DNA of 64,000 nt from an uncultured Dorea sp. (GTDB lineage: Bacteria > Bacillota > Clostridia > Lachnospirales > Lachnospiraceae), in assembly GCA_910580235.1 (NCBI GenBank), contig CAJTVU010000006.1, forward strand, positions 139,367 through 203,366, written 5' to 3'. The position numbers and the translations under genes were made by a program. This document shows, piece by piece, positions 24,899-33,818 of the stretch; the first letter of the stretch is position 1; each line of letters opens with the position of its first letter. Below the pieces are notes generated by a model. It was given only the letters and a program-made list of their open reading frames with translations, was not told where the DNA came from and made no database searches.

Positions 24899-25225
24899 TT
24901 ATTTCTTTTTGTTGTAGCTAGACTGCATCAATACTTTACACTGTTCAATGCAAATGTGCTGTTGCTCTTCTGTCAGAGAACGGAATACCCGCAACAGCTC
25001 ATTTTCTTTTTGAGAAGAAATCCTCTTTTCATAATGATCCAGCAGATAATCTGTAGATACATCAAAAAAATCTGCCAGTAATATCAAGGTGGCAAAATCA
25101 GGCTCGCGGGCATTCTGAACATAGCTTCCCAATGTAGAGGGGGCGATATTCAATTGCTTTGCCAGCTCTTTTTGTGTCATGTCTCTCTCTTCGAGCAGCT
25201 TACGCAAATTGTTACCGAAACTCAT
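24899..25225 (-). CDS. XRE-family helix-turn-helix regulator
   Basis: 108 residues. Residues 5-62 form a classic Cro/CI helix-turn-helix (LRKLLEERDMTQKELAKQLN, then APSTLGSYVQNAREPD and FDVSTDYLLDH). The polar C-terminal tail is about 40 residues. It resembles phage-type or immunity repressors. The stop codon lies one base from the tmRNA discriminator base on the opposite strand, so the 3' end abuts a classic integration hotspot, but no integrase is nearby. The target is unknown; autoregulation is usual. Confidence 0.85.
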   Translation of the reverse strand: MSFGNNLRKLLEERDMTQKELAKQLNIAPSTLGSYVQNAREPDFATLILLADFFDVSTDYLLDHYEKRISSQKENELLRVFRSLTEEQQHICIEQCKVLMQSSYNKKK

Positions 25226-25495
25226 ACTCTTCTTACCTCCCTCTACATACTAAATGAAGAATTCCCCCTACTATTGATATTATGCGAAAAGAGTTGAAAA
25301 TACTCGTATTGCGTTTTATTCTTGTGATTAGGAAACAAGCGTGTTGTAATGTAGGATGCCCGGATAGGTATGCTTATCATGCTACTGAATATGTAAATTT
25401 TTTACATAAATAAGTCATTTTCTGGTATTATAGATATACATAAGACATGCTATATAGGAAGGCTGCATTTTACTATAATAGTAGGAGGGGATTTT

Positions 25496-26173
25496 ATGGA
25501 CAGGATAAAAATACTGGTAGTGGACGACGAGAGTAGAATGAGGAAGCTGGTGCGGGATTTCCTGGAGAGGGAAGGATATGTCGTACTGGAGGCCGGAAAT
25601 GGCGAGGAAGCTATGGAGATATTCTATAAGGATAAGGACATTGCCCTTCTGATCCTGGATGTAATGATGCCGAAGATGGACGGGTGGCAGGTGTGCCGGG
25701 AGGTGCGCCAGACATCTAAAGTGCCTGTTATCATGCTGACGGCAAGAGGGGAAGAGAGGGACGAGCTGCAAGGCTTCCAGCTTGGGGTGGACGAGTACAT
25801 CTCGAAGCCTTTTAGCCCGAAGATCCTTGTCGCCCGTGCAGAAGCAGTGCTAAGGCGCTCCCGCGCTCTTGACGCCGAGGAGGCGCTGCAGGCCGGAGGG
25901 ATCTCCATAGACAAAGCAGCACATCAAGTGAAAGTGGACGGCAAGGAGATGGAGCTTAGCTATAAGGAATTTGAGCTTCTGGCATATTTTGTGGAGAACG
26001 AGGGGATCGCGCTCTCCAGAGAGAAGATCTTGAACAATGTATGGAATTATGACTATTTTGGGGATGCAAGGACGATTGATACGCATGTGAAGAAATTGAG
26101 GAGCAAGCTGGGAGAAAAGGGGGGCTACATTAAGACAGTCTGGGGAATGGGATATAAATTCGAGGTAGATTAA
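25496..26173 (+). CDS. OmpR/PhoB-family response regulator
   Basis: 225 residues. The receiver domain has the acidic pair (VVDDES), the phospho-acceptor Asp in LLILDVMMPKMDG (about residue 54), Thr in MLTARGE and Lys in ISKPFSP. A C-terminal winged helix follows (ELLAYFVENEGIALSREKIL and the DTHVKKLR recognition region). A strong AGGAGG site precedes the ATG. The kinase gene begins directly after its stop, so they form one two-component system. The stimulus is not evident. Confidence 0.95.
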   Translation: MDRIKILVVDDESRMRKLVRDFLEREGYVVLEAGNGEEAMEIFYKDKDIALLILDVMMPKMDGWQVCREVRQTSKVPVIMLTARGEERDELQGFQLGVDEYISKPFSPKILVARAEAVLRRSRALDAEEALQAGGISIDKAAHQVKVDGKEMELSYKEFELLAYFVENEGIALSREKILNNVWNYDYFGDARTIDTHVKKLRSKLGEKGGYIKTVWGMGYKFEVD

Positions 26174-27640
26174 ATGAAGCATTCGATTAAACGGCAGATG
26201 ACGGCGGTGTTCATCGGGATGATCGTATTTTTCCTTCTGACGTTTTTTGCAATTAATTTAAATTTTCTGGAACCATATTATATTAGCAACAAAGAGACGC
26301 AGTTCATCCGTATGTACGGGGAGCTAAGGGCGGCGGTGGAGGGAGATCTGTTAGAGGACGAGACCATGTCGTCTTTTCTGTACCGTACGGCAGAGAAGAA
26401 TAATATCTCTTTTCTGGTGGTAGATGATATGCGCGGACGTGTAGTGACGAACGTCCATGATATGGGGCTGCTCCGAAACCAGCTGATGGGCTATCTTCTT
26501 AATCAGACGCAAAAGGACAGCAAGATGCTCCGTGTGACGGAAGACTATCAGCTGACGCAGTCAAAGGATCCGTGGAATAAAATAGAATACATCGAGATGT
26601 GGGGGGACTTTGAGGACGGAAGCCAGTTCCTTCTCAGAAGCCCTCTGGAGAGCATTCAGGAGAGCGTCGCCATCTCTAACCGGTTCCTCTTGTACATCGG
26701 CTCTGCTGTAGTGGCCGTCTGCATCGTGCTGATCTGGTACTTCTCCAGGAGGCTGACGGATCCGATACTGGAGCTGGCAGAGCTTTCCGAGCGGATGGTG
26801 AACCTTGATTTTGACGCGAAGTACACGAGCGGAGGCTCCAATGAGATCGGGGAGCTGGGGGCGAATTTCAACCGTATGTCGGAGAAGCTCGAAAGCGTCA
26901 TATCAGAGCTGAAAAGGGCGAACAACCGCCTCCAGAAAGATATTGAGCAGAAAGAGAAGATGGAGCAGATGAGGAGCGAATTTCTGGGGAATGTCTCCCA
27001 TGAGCTCAAAACTCCTATCGCGCTTATCCAGGGATATGCGGAAGGGCTGAAAGAAGGGGTGAACGAGGATCCTGAGAGCAGGGATTTCTACTGTGACGTT
27101 ATTATAGACGAGGCGGCGAAGATGAACCAGATGGTGCGTAACCTGATGGCCCTCAATCAGCTGGAGTTTGGCGGAGAGGATGAGGTCTATGAGCGCTTTG
27201 ACCTTACGGCGGTCATAGTAGAAGTGATCAGGGGCATGGAGATCCTTGCCCAGCAGAACGAGGCGAAGGTGATCTTCCGGCAGAAGGAGCAGGTCTGTGC
27301 CTGGGGCGACGAGTTTAAGACAGAGCAGGTCATCCGCAATTATCTGAGCAATGCGTACAATCATCTGGACGGGGACAGAGTAGTGGAAGTGAAGATCGCC
27401 GTACAGGATGGGAAGGCAAGAGTCACCGTCTTCAACACAGGCGCGCCGATCCCCGAAGAGGCGCTGCCTCATATATGGGACAAGTTCTACAAGGTAGATA
27501 AGGCTCATACGAGGGAGTATGGCGGAAACGGCATTGGGCTGTCCATTGTAAAGGCGATCCTGGAATCTTTCCATCAGAAATATGGGGTCAACAATTATGA
27601 TAACGGTGTGGAATTCTGGTTTGAGATCGATACGGTGTAG
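26174..27640 (+). CDS. Membrane sensor histidine kinase
   Basis: 488 residues. One transmembrane helix near residues 14-30, an extracytoplasmic sensor of about 130 residues, a second helix near 170-190, then a HAMP segment. The H-box is NVSHELKTPIALIQGYAEGL (His about residue 277), followed by N-box ending NHL, G1-type FNTGAPI and G2 EYGGNGIGLSI. It autophosphorylates and transfers phosphate to the adjacent response regulator. Architecture resembles envelope-stress or antimicrobial-peptide kinases, but no transporter lies next to it. Confidence 0.93.
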   Translation: MKHSIKRQMTAVFIGMIVFFLLTFFAINLNFLEPYYISNKETQFIRMYGELRAAVEGDLLEDETMSSFLYRTAEKNNISFLVVDDMRGRVVTNVHDMGLLRNQLMGYLLNQTQKDSKMLRVTEDYQLTQSKDPWNKIEYIEMWGDFEDGSQFLLRSPLESIQESVAISNRFLLYIGSAVVAVCIVLIWYFSRRLTDPILELAELSERMVNLDFDAKYTSGGSNEIGELGANFNRMSEKLESVISELKRANNRLQKDIEQKEKMEQMRSEFLGNVSHELKTPIALIQGYAEGLKEGVNEDPESRDFYCDVIIDEAAKMNQMVRNLMALNQLEFGGEDEVYERFDLTAVIVEVIRGMEILAQQNEAKVIFRQKEQVCAWGDEFKTEQVIRNYLSNAYNHLDGDRVVEVKIAVQDGKARVTVFNTGAPIPEEALPHIWDKFYKVDKAHTREYGGNGIGLSIVKAILESFHQKYGVNNYDNGVEFWFEIDTV

Positions 27641-27690
27641 ATTGTGGGCCGCGCCTGTGGTAGAATATGTAGAAGGAAGAGGGCAAGATT

Positions 27691-28296
27691 ATGATCGCGA
27701 TGATTGATTATGATGCGGGAAATATAAAAAGCGTGGAAAAGGCTATGCGGTTTCTCGGACAGGAAGTATGTGTCACCAGGGAAGAAGAGGCGATCCTTAA
27801 GGCGGATAAAGTAATCCTGCCGGGCGTAGGCTCGTTCGGGGACGCTATGGGGAAGATCCGTCAGTATGGCCTTGAAGATATGATCCGTCAGGTTGTAAAA
27901 GGCGGGACCCCATTTCTTGGGATATGCCTTGGGCTGCAGCTCTTGTTCGAGAGGAGCGACGAATCGCCCGGCGTAGAAGGACTGGGGATATTAAAGGGAG
28001 AGATTGTAAAGATCCCGGAAAAGGAAGGTCTTAAGATCCCCCATGTAGGCTGGAATTCTCTTACGTTCCCCAATCGGGGCAGGCTGTTTGAAGGCCTTCC
28101 TGGAGAGCCTTATGTGTATTTTGTCCATTCTTATTATCTGCGGGCGGCGGATGAGGGCATCGTGACGGCGGAGGCAGAATATGGCGTGGATATCCATGCC
28201 TCGGTGGAGAGCGGTAATGTATTTGCGTGTCAGTTCCACCCGGAGAAGAGCGGAGATACAGGGCTTCAGATATTGAAGAATTTTGTGGAGATATAG
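27691..28296 (+). CDS. hisH: Imidazole glycerol phosphate synthase, glutaminase subunit
   Basis: 201 residues, standard length. Class I glutamine amidotransferase with oxyanion region GVGSFGD, nucleophile Cys in GICLGLQLLFE and the catalytic His-Glu in FHPEKSG. It releases ammonia from glutamine and channels it to HisF. The hisF gene follows after 15 bases. No other his genes flank the pair, so it is split from the main histidine operon. Confidence 0.96.
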   Translation: MIAMIDYDAGNIKSVEKAMRFLGQEVCVTREEEAILKADKVILPGVGSFGDAMGKIRQYGLEDMIRQVVKGGTPFLGICLGLQLLFERSDESPGVEGLGILKGEIVKIPEKEGLKIPHVGWNSLTFPNRGRLFEGLPGEPYVYFVHSYYLRAADEGIVTAEAEYGVDIHASVESGNVFACQFHPEKSGDTGLQILKNFVEI

Positions 28297-28311
28297 ACGG
28301 AGGGAAAGACA

Positions 28312-29073
28312 ATGCACACGAAAAGGATCATCCCCTGCCTGGATGTACATAACGGGCGGGTCGTAAAAGGCGTGAACTTCGTGGATCTAAAAGATGCGGG
28401 CGACCCGGTAGAGATCGGCGCCGCCTATGGGAAAGCGGGCGCTGACGAGCTGGTATTCCTGGATATTACGGCCTCTTCAGATGCGAGAGGGACGGTCGTG
28501 GATATGGTGCGTAAAGTGGCGGAGACAGTCTTCATCCCCTTTACTGTAGGCGGAGGGATCCGAACGGTGGAGGATTTTAAGACGCTTCTTCGGGAGGGGG
28601 CCGATAAGATCTCCATCAATTCTTCTGCCATTAACACGCCGGGGCTTATATCGGATGCGGCGGACAAATTCGGGAGCCAGTGCGTAGTCGTGGCCATTGA
28701 CGCGAGGAAGCGCGCGGATGGCAGCGGATGGAATATTTATAAGAACGGCGGGCGCATCGACGTAGGGATAGATGCGGTCGAGTGGGCGGCGAGAGTAGAG
28801 AAGGCGGGCGCAGGAGAGATACTGCTGACCAGTATGGACGGCGATGGGACGAAAGCAGGATACGATCTGGAGCTTACACGGCAGATCGCGGAGGCGGTCT
28901 CAATCCCGGTCATTGCTTCCGGCGGCGCCGGGACGGTAGAGCATTTCTATGAGGCTCTGACAGAAGGGAAGGCAGATGCGGCGTTGGCGGCGTCTCTCTT
29001 CCACTATAAAGAGCTCCAGATACGGGAAGTAAAGGAATACCTGTGTGAAAGAGGAGTGCCGGTGAGGCTGTAG
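28312..29073 (+). CDS. hisF: Imidazole glycerol phosphate synthase, cyclase subunit
   Basis: 253 residues, standard HisF (beta/alpha)8 barrel. Diagnostic segments: KRIIPCLDVHNGRVVKGVNF with the catalytic Asp in CLD, FTVGGGIRT, LLTSMDGDGTKAGYD with the second catalytic Asp, and PVIASGGAGT. It cyclises PRFAR with HisH-derived ammonia to IGP and AICAR. A GGAGGG site precedes the ATG. Confidence 0.97.
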   Translation: MHTKRIIPCLDVHNGRVVKGVNFVDLKDAGDPVEIGAAYGKAGADELVFLDITASSDARGTVVDMVRKVAETVFIPFTVGGGIRTVEDFKTLLREGADKISINSSAINTPGLISDAADKFGSQCVVVAIDARKRADGSGWNIYKNGGRIDVGIDAVEWAARVEKAGAGEILLTSMDGDGTKAGYDLELTRQIAEAVSIPVIASGGAGTVEHFYEALTEGKADAALAASLFHYKELQIREVKEYLCERGVPVRL

Positions 29074-29137
29074 AGCTATGTGCGGCGTGCAGGAGATTAT
29101 AAAAGGAATTATAAAGATATAAAAGAAGGAGTGGCGT

Positions 29138-29806
29138 ATGGCAGCGATTAATAATGACTGGCTTGATGCATTGAAAGAAGAATTCAGAAAACCTTATTAC
29201 AAGCAGCTGTTTGAAAAGGTGAATGAAGAATATAAGACGAGGCTCATATTCCCGCCGGCAGACGACATTTTCAATGCGTTCCACCTGACGCCCCTCCACA
29301 AAGTGAAAGTGGTGATCCTCGGGCAGGATCCGTACCATAATCACGGGCAGGCTCATGGCCTGTGCTTTTCAGTGAAGAAGGGGGTGGCGCCGCCGCCGTC
29401 CCTTGTGAACATCTATCAGGAGCTGCACGACGATCTGGGCTGTACGATACCAGATCACGGCTGCCTTACGAAATGGGCGGAGCAGGGTGTGCTGATGCTC
29501 AACACGGTACTGACTGTCCGCGCCCATGAGGCTAACTCCCACCGGGGGATCGGCTGGGAGGAATTCACGGACGCGGCCATCATGGCGCTGAACGGCCAGG
29601 ATCGGCCGATCGTGTTCATCTTATGGGGAAGCCCAGCTCAGCGCAAAGCGAAGATGCTCCATAATCCGAACCATCTTATATTGAAGGCGCCCCATCCAAG
29701 CCCGCTGTCGGCATACAGGGGGTTCTTTGGGAGCAAGCCTTTCAGCCAGGCGAACGCCTTCCTTGAGGAACATGGGGAAAGCCCGGTAGACTGGCAGATC
29801 GTGTGA
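29138..29806 (+). CDS. ung: Uracil-DNA glycosylase, family 1
   Basis: 222 residues. The water-activating motif GQDPYH is present in VVILGQDPYHNHGQAHGL (about residue 65), with the uracil-binding LLLNT-type strand as LMLNTVL and the minor-groove loop HPSPLSAYRGFFG. It removes uracil from DNA to start base-excision repair. An AGAAGGAG site precedes the ATG. It is followed at once by the palindromic repeat at 29812. Confidence 0.96.
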   Translation: MAAINNDWLDALKEEFRKPYYKQLFEKVNEEYKTRLIFPPADDIFNAFHLTPLHKVKVVILGQDPYHNHGQAHGLCFSVKKGVAPPPSLVNIYQELHDDLGCTIPDHGCLTKWAEQGVLMLNTVLTVRAHEANSHRGIGWEEFTDAAIMALNGQDRPIVFILWGSPAQRKAKMLHNPNHLILKAPHPSPLSAYRGFFGSKPFSQANAFLEEHGESPVDWQIV

Positions 29807-29811
29807 TGAAC

Positions 29812-29853
29812 AATTGGGGACGGGGTAAAATTCATTTTACCCCGTCCCCAATT
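29812..29853. repeat. GGGGACGGGGTAAAA palindromic repeat, copy 1
   Basis: AATTGGGGACGGGGTAAAA (29812-29830) is an exact inverted repeat of 29835-29853, with a four-base TTCA loop. It sits between the converging ung and tRNA-Gly genes and is followed by AAAAAA, so it can terminate from both sides. Near-identical copies occur at 56246 and 57393, and a decayed one at 63874. Confidence 0.9.
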
Positions 29854-29859
29854 TAAAAA

Positions 29860-29930
29860 AGCAGATAACGGGAGTCGAACCCGCCTCTCCGGCTTGGGAA
29901 GCCAGCGTTCTACCGATGAACCATATCTGC
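29860..29930 (-). tRNA. tRNA-Gly (anticodon CCC)
   Basis: Reading the minus strand, GCAGATA pairs with TATCTGC as acceptor stem. The D arm contains GGTTCATCGGTAGAAC, the anticodon arm is CTGGC-TTCCCAA-GCCGG giving CCC, and the T arm contains GGGTTCGACTCCC. The CCA end is not encoded. The discriminator base is U. A TTGATT/TATAAT promoter lies just upstream. Confidence 0.95.
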
Positions 29931-29949
29931 TTACGTATGTTACATATCT

Positions 29950-29978
29950 ATTATACATAACAGACATAATAAAATCAA
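29950..29978 (-). promoter_or_regulatory. Promoter of tRNA-Gly
   Basis: On the minus strand TTGATT (29978-29973), a 17-base spacer and TATAAT (29955-29950). The -10 box ends 20 bases before the mature tRNA 5' end. Confidence 0.8.
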
Positions 29979-30110
29979 CCACTAATCTTCTATTCATTAC
30001 AAAAATGTTAATTTTGCCCTGTTTTGGGTCAAATAGTTGAAAATAGCTTTGTGATTTGGCATAATGAAACAAGCGAGTAACTATATTTCAGGTTGTTTAA
30101 GGGATGGGTC

Positions 30111-31973
30111 ATGGCAAAGCAGTTGAAGAGGCGGTGCTGGATCTACAGCGCCGGGGTCTTTTTGTATCTCTGTATGACGGTTCTGTCCAGGCAGTATACA
30201 ATAGAAGACCGCTATAAGTTCATAATGTTCCTTGTGTCATATCTGGTGGTCGGGTTTGATGCATTTCGGACTCTCAGCGAGAGCTTGCTTAATAAAAAGA
30301 TAGCGGCAGATTATTTGATGATCGTGCTGGCGACGGTGGGCGCTTTTGGTGTGGGAAGATATATTGAGGCCGTCACCGTCATGCTTCTTTTTGAGCTTGG
30401 GATGACATTCGAGGCGATATCGACAGATAAGGCGAAGCGCTCCATTGCGGAGATGCTGGACATACGCCCGGCTTATGCCGTCCGTAAGATCAAAGGGGAA
30501 GAGATACAGGTGGATCCTTCAGAGCTGAAGCTGCGCCATATCATTATTATAAAGCCGGGGGAGAGGATCCCGGTAGACGCGGTCATCACGTCGGGATCCA
30601 CGACGATCGATACGAAGGCTCTTACAGGCGAGGCGATGCCTGAGGCAGCCACAAGAGGGGACAAGATCTACAGCGGCTGCATCAACTTAAGCGGTATGAT
30701 CGAGGCCCGTGTGGTGAAGACATACGAGGATTCCACTGTGTCCAGGATTATGGAGATGGTTGAGGAGGCGCAGAACAATAAGGCGGAGAGCGAAGCGTTC
30801 ACGACAAAGTTCTCCAGGATCTATACGCCGCTCATGTTCATCCTTGCGGTCCTTGTGATGGCCGTGCCTCCTATGACGTTTTCCTATGGAAACTGGCACA
30901 CATGGATCTACCGCGGGCTTATCTTCCTGGTAGTCGCATGCCCGTGTGGGCTTGTGATGTCTATTCCTGTGGCGTTCTTAGGAGGGATCGCTTCCGCCGC
31001 AAGACAGGGGATCGTCATTAAAGGCGGGAATTATCTGGAGGGGCTTGCAAAGGCCGATACATTTGTGTTCGATAAGACGGGCACGCTGACGGAAGGCGTG
31101 TTCCAGGTAAAAGAAGTGAAGCCTGAAGGGATGCTCACATGTGAGCTTCTGAAGATCGTAGCGCATATTGAAAGTAATTCGAACCATCCGATCGCTCAGT
31201 CCCTTTTAAATGCATATGAAGGCGAGATTGACCGATCGAGGGTCCGCTTTCTGAAGGAGATGCCTGGCTTTGGCGTTAGCGCGACCTATGAGGGGGAGAG
31301 AGTGCACATCGGGAACTGGCGCATGATGAAGGCGAAGAAGGTTTTTGTGGACGAGGTGCAGGCGGACGGGACGGTGGTCTATGTCTGCATAGGCAGGCAG
31401 TATGCAGGACATATCGTGATCACGGATTCTATAAAAGAGGATGCGAAAGACGTCCTGTCTTACCTTAAGGACAAATGTAAAGCAGTTCTTGTGATGCTCA
31501 CGGGCGATACGAGGGAATCGGCCATGAAGGTGGCGGAGGAGCTGAATATGGACTACGCTTACACGAACCTGATGCCGGAGGATAAAGTAGAGCAGCTAGA
31601 AGACCTCCTCTTTGTGCAGGACGATACGGAACGGCTCGTGTGCGTCGGAGACGGTATCAACGATGCGCCGATCCTTGCCCGCGCGGACGTAGGCATCGCT
31701 ATGGGGAGCCTTGGGGCGGCTGCGGCCGTGGAGGCGGCCGATGTGATCCTTATGGAAGATGAGCTTCCGAAGATCATCGACGCTATACGGATCGCAAAAG
31801 AGACGCTGCGGGTGGTGAGCCAGAATATTTCTTTTGCGCTGTTTGTAAAATTGTTGGTGCTGGTTCTGTCGGTCCTTGGATATTTTGGTATGTGGGAAGC
31901 GATCCTTGTGGAAGTAGGAGTCATGTTCGTGGCGATCTTAAATGCCGTGTGGGTCGTCAAATATGCGGCGTAG
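30111..31973 (+). CDS. P1B-type heavy-metal-transporting ATPase
   Basis: 620 residues from the ATG with TAAGGGAT upstream; a TTG 18 bases earlier is possible. It shows the P-type phosphorylation site FDKTGTLTEG, actuator TGE (KALTGEAMPEA), HP motif SNHPIAQ, hinge GDGINDAPILA and the metal-site CPC in VACPCGLVMS. It lacks the N-terminal HMA metal-binding domain and begins directly with membrane helices. The TM7/TM8 pattern fits the Zn/Cd/Pb (P1B-2) group, but the usual DxG is ExG (LVEVGVMF), which may change specificity. It exports metal ions from the cytoplasm. The TPR lipoprotein gene follows after nine bases. Confidence 0.92.
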   Translation: MAKQLKRRCWIYSAGVFLYLCMTVLSRQYTIEDRYKFIMFLVSYLVVGFDAFRTLSESLLNKKIAADYLMIVLATVGAFGVGRYIEAVTVMLLFELGMTFEAISTDKAKRSIAEMLDIRPAYAVRKIKGEEIQVDPSELKLRHIIIIKPGERIPVDAVITSGSTTIDTKALTGEAMPEAATRGDKIYSGCINLSGMIEARVVKTYEDSTVSRIMEMVEEAQNNKAESEAFTTKFSRIYTPLMFILAVLVMAVPPMTFSYGNWHTWIYRGLIFLVVACPCGLVMSIPVAFLGGIASAARQGIVIKGGNYLEGLAKADTFVFDKTGTLTEGVFQVKEVKPEGMLTCELLKIVAHIESNSNHPIAQSLLNAYEGEIDRSRVRFLKEMPGFGVSATYEGERVHIGNWRMMKAKKVFVDEVQADGTVVYVCIGRQYAGHIVITDSIKEDAKDVLSYLKDKCKAVLVMLTGDTRESAMKVAEELNMDYAYTNLMPEDKVEQLEDLLFVQDDTERLVCVGDGINDAPILARADVGIAMGSLGAAAAVEAADVILMEDELPKIIDAIRIAKETLRVVSQNISFALFVKLLVLVLSVLGYFGMWEAILVEVGVMFVAILNAVWVVKYAA

Positions 31974-31982
31974 GAGGGGATT

Positions 31983-32507
31983 ATGAAACGTGTTGTCCAG
32001 ATCCTCATATTCCTGTTTCTTGGCATGATGCTGGCCGGATGTGGGAAATATGAATATAAGCAGGGGCTTAAGAAACTGGAAGAGGGAGAGTATGAGGAGG
32101 CTGCCTTGCGGTTTGAGAAGGCGGTTGAGGAAGAGGCCAATGTAGGGGACGCCTGGCGGGGGATTGGGATTGCCCGTTGGGAATTGGAAGATTATGAGGG
32201 AGCCGGCGATGCATTTTTAAAAGCACTGGAGAACGGCTCTGGCGAGACGGGCACGCTCTATAATTTTCTTGGAGCCTGTATGATGAAGCAGGACCGTCCG
32301 GCGGAGGCTGTCTCCTATTACGAGCAGGGCGTCCTGATGGAAGACTGCACGGAGGAGATGCTGCAGGAGATGCAGTTTAATATGATAGCTGCGTATGAGG
32401 CGCAGGGGGATTATGAGAGCGCGAAAGCGAAGCTTGCAGAATATGTGGCAGCCTGGCCTGACGACGCACAGGCTGTGAAGGAAGCAGAATTTTTAGAGAC
32501 GAGATAA
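31983..32507 (+). CDS. TPR-containing lipoprotein
   Basis: 174 residues. A type II signal peptide ends in lipobox LAGC (Cys about residue 20), so the protein is lipid-anchored on the outer face of the membrane. Residues 25-170 form about four tetratricopeptide repeats, for example EYEEAALRFEKAVEEE and YNFLGACMMKQDRPAEAVSY. TPR proteins scaffold protein contacts. The partner is unknown. An AGGAGGGG site precedes the ATG, and hflX follows closely. Confidence 0.88.
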   Translation: MKRVVQILIFLFLGMMLAGCGKYEYKQGLKKLEEGEYEEAALRFEKAVEEEANVGDAWRGIGIARWELEDYEGAGDAFLKALENGSGETGTLYNFLGACMMKQDRPAEAVSYYEQGVLMEDCTEEMLQEMQFNMIAAYEAQGDYESAKAKLAEYVAAWPDDAQAVKEAEFLETR

Positions 32508-32532
32508 GAGCGTGGGGGAAGACAGATATTTT

Positions 32533-33786
32533 ATGATTGATCTAAAAAAAGAGACCGAACGGGTCGTTCTGGTGGGCGTAAGCACTTCCGGCCGAGAGGA
32601 TATGGAGAGCTCCCTTCAGGAGCTCCAGGAGCTTGCCGCCACCGCGGGGGCAGAGACTGTTGGGACAGTGATACAGCCAAGGGATCAGATCCACCCGGGG
32701 ACGTATGTAGGAAAAGGGAAGATAGAAGAGATAAAAGACCTGTTGTGGGAGCTTGACGCAACAGGTATTATTTGTGATGACGAGCTCTCTCCGGCTCAGA
32801 TGAAGAACCTTCAGGATGAGCTTGGCGTGAAAGTGATGGACAGGACGCTGGTGATCCTGGATATATTCGCGGCGCGGGCATCCACCAGCGAAGGGAAGAT
32901 ACAGGTAGAGCTGGCACAGCTGAGATACAGGCAGACAAGGCTTACGGGGTTCGGGGCGTCTATGTCAAGGCTTGGAGGCGGTATTGGGACGAGGGGCCCG
33001 GGCGAGAAGAAGCTGGAGATGGACCGGCGGCTTATTAAGAGCCGGATCGCGGCGCTGAACCGGGAGCTTGCGGATGTGAAGAGGCATCGTGACATAACGA
33101 GAGAGCAGAGGAGCAGGAGCCACACGCCGGTGGCGGCCATTGTAGGCTATACGAACGCAGGGAAGTCTACGCTTCTTAATACGCTGACAGGAGCAGATAT
33201 ACTGGCAGAAGACAAATTGTTCGCCACCCTTGACCCGACGACGAGGAATCTAAGGCTTCCAAGCGGGCAGGAGATTCTTGTCACGGACACGGTAGGGTTT
33301 ATACGGAAGCTGCCGCACCATCTTATCGACGCGTTCCGAAGCACGCTCGAGGAGGCGAAATATGCGGATCTGATCCTTCACGTAGTGGACGTGTCCAATT
33401 CCCGTATGGATGAGCAAATGTACACGGTATATGAGACCCTTGCGAAGCTGGGCGTGAAAGATAAGACGATTATCACAGCGTTTAATAAACAGGATAAAGT
33501 GACAGAGGAAGAGGTCATCCGGGATTTCCGTGCAGATTATACAGTGAATATCTCTGCGAAGACGGGGGCAGGCATCCTTAAGCTTCTGGAGGTGGCGGAG
33601 AGCGCGCTCAGAGAACGGAAGATGGAGATCGAAGGGCTGTATTCTTATGCGGATATGCCAAAGATCCAGCAGATACGCAAATACGGAGAGCTGCTGGAAG
33701 AAGATTACCGGGAGGACGGGATCTTCATAAGAGCCTATGTCCCGGCCAATCTTTACGGCAAGGTGAAGTTGTGTTATGATAGATGA
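32533..33786 (+). CDS. hflX: Ribosome-associated GTPase HflX
   Basis: 417 residues from the ATG at 32533; an in-frame GTG at 32512 would add seven residues, and neither has an ideal ribosome site. The N-terminal HflX domain holds GTYVGKGK and FDDEL-type CDDELSP, then the glycine-rich linker GASMSRLGGGIGTRGPGE. The G domain follows: G1 GYTNAGKST, G3 DTVGFIRKLPHHL, G4 FNKQDKV and G5 SAKTG. HflX splits stalled or stressed ribosomes in the cytoplasm. It overlaps or abuts the dapF-like gene. Confidence 0.95.
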   Translation: MIDLKKETERVVLVGVSTSGREDMESSLQELQELAATAGAETVGTVIQPRDQIHPGTYVGKGKIEEIKDLLWELDATGIICDDELSPAQMKNLQDELGVKVMDRTLVILDIFAARASTSEGKIQVELAQLRYRQTRLTGFGASMSRLGGGIGTRGPGEKKLEMDRRLIKSRIAALNRELADVKRHRDITREQRSRSHTPVAAIVGYTNAGKSTLLNTLTGADILAEDKLFATLDPTTRNLRLPSGQEILVTDTVGFIRKLPHHLIDAFRSTLEEAKYADLILHVVDVSNSRMDEQMYTVYETLAKLGVKDKTIITAFNKQDKVTEEEVIRDFRADYTVNISAKTGAGILKLLEVAESALRERKMEIEGLYSYADMPKIQQIRKYGELLEEDYREDGIFIRAYVPANLYGKVKLCYDR

Positions 33787-33818
33787 GAACAGGAAAGGAA
33801 ATTATGCGGAGGTGTACG

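Noticed and set aside
24549..25225. Prophage or integrative element inserted at ssrA.
   Set aside because: No integrase, phage or conjugation gene and no repeated ssrA end is seen within the window; only a lone XRE gene supports it.
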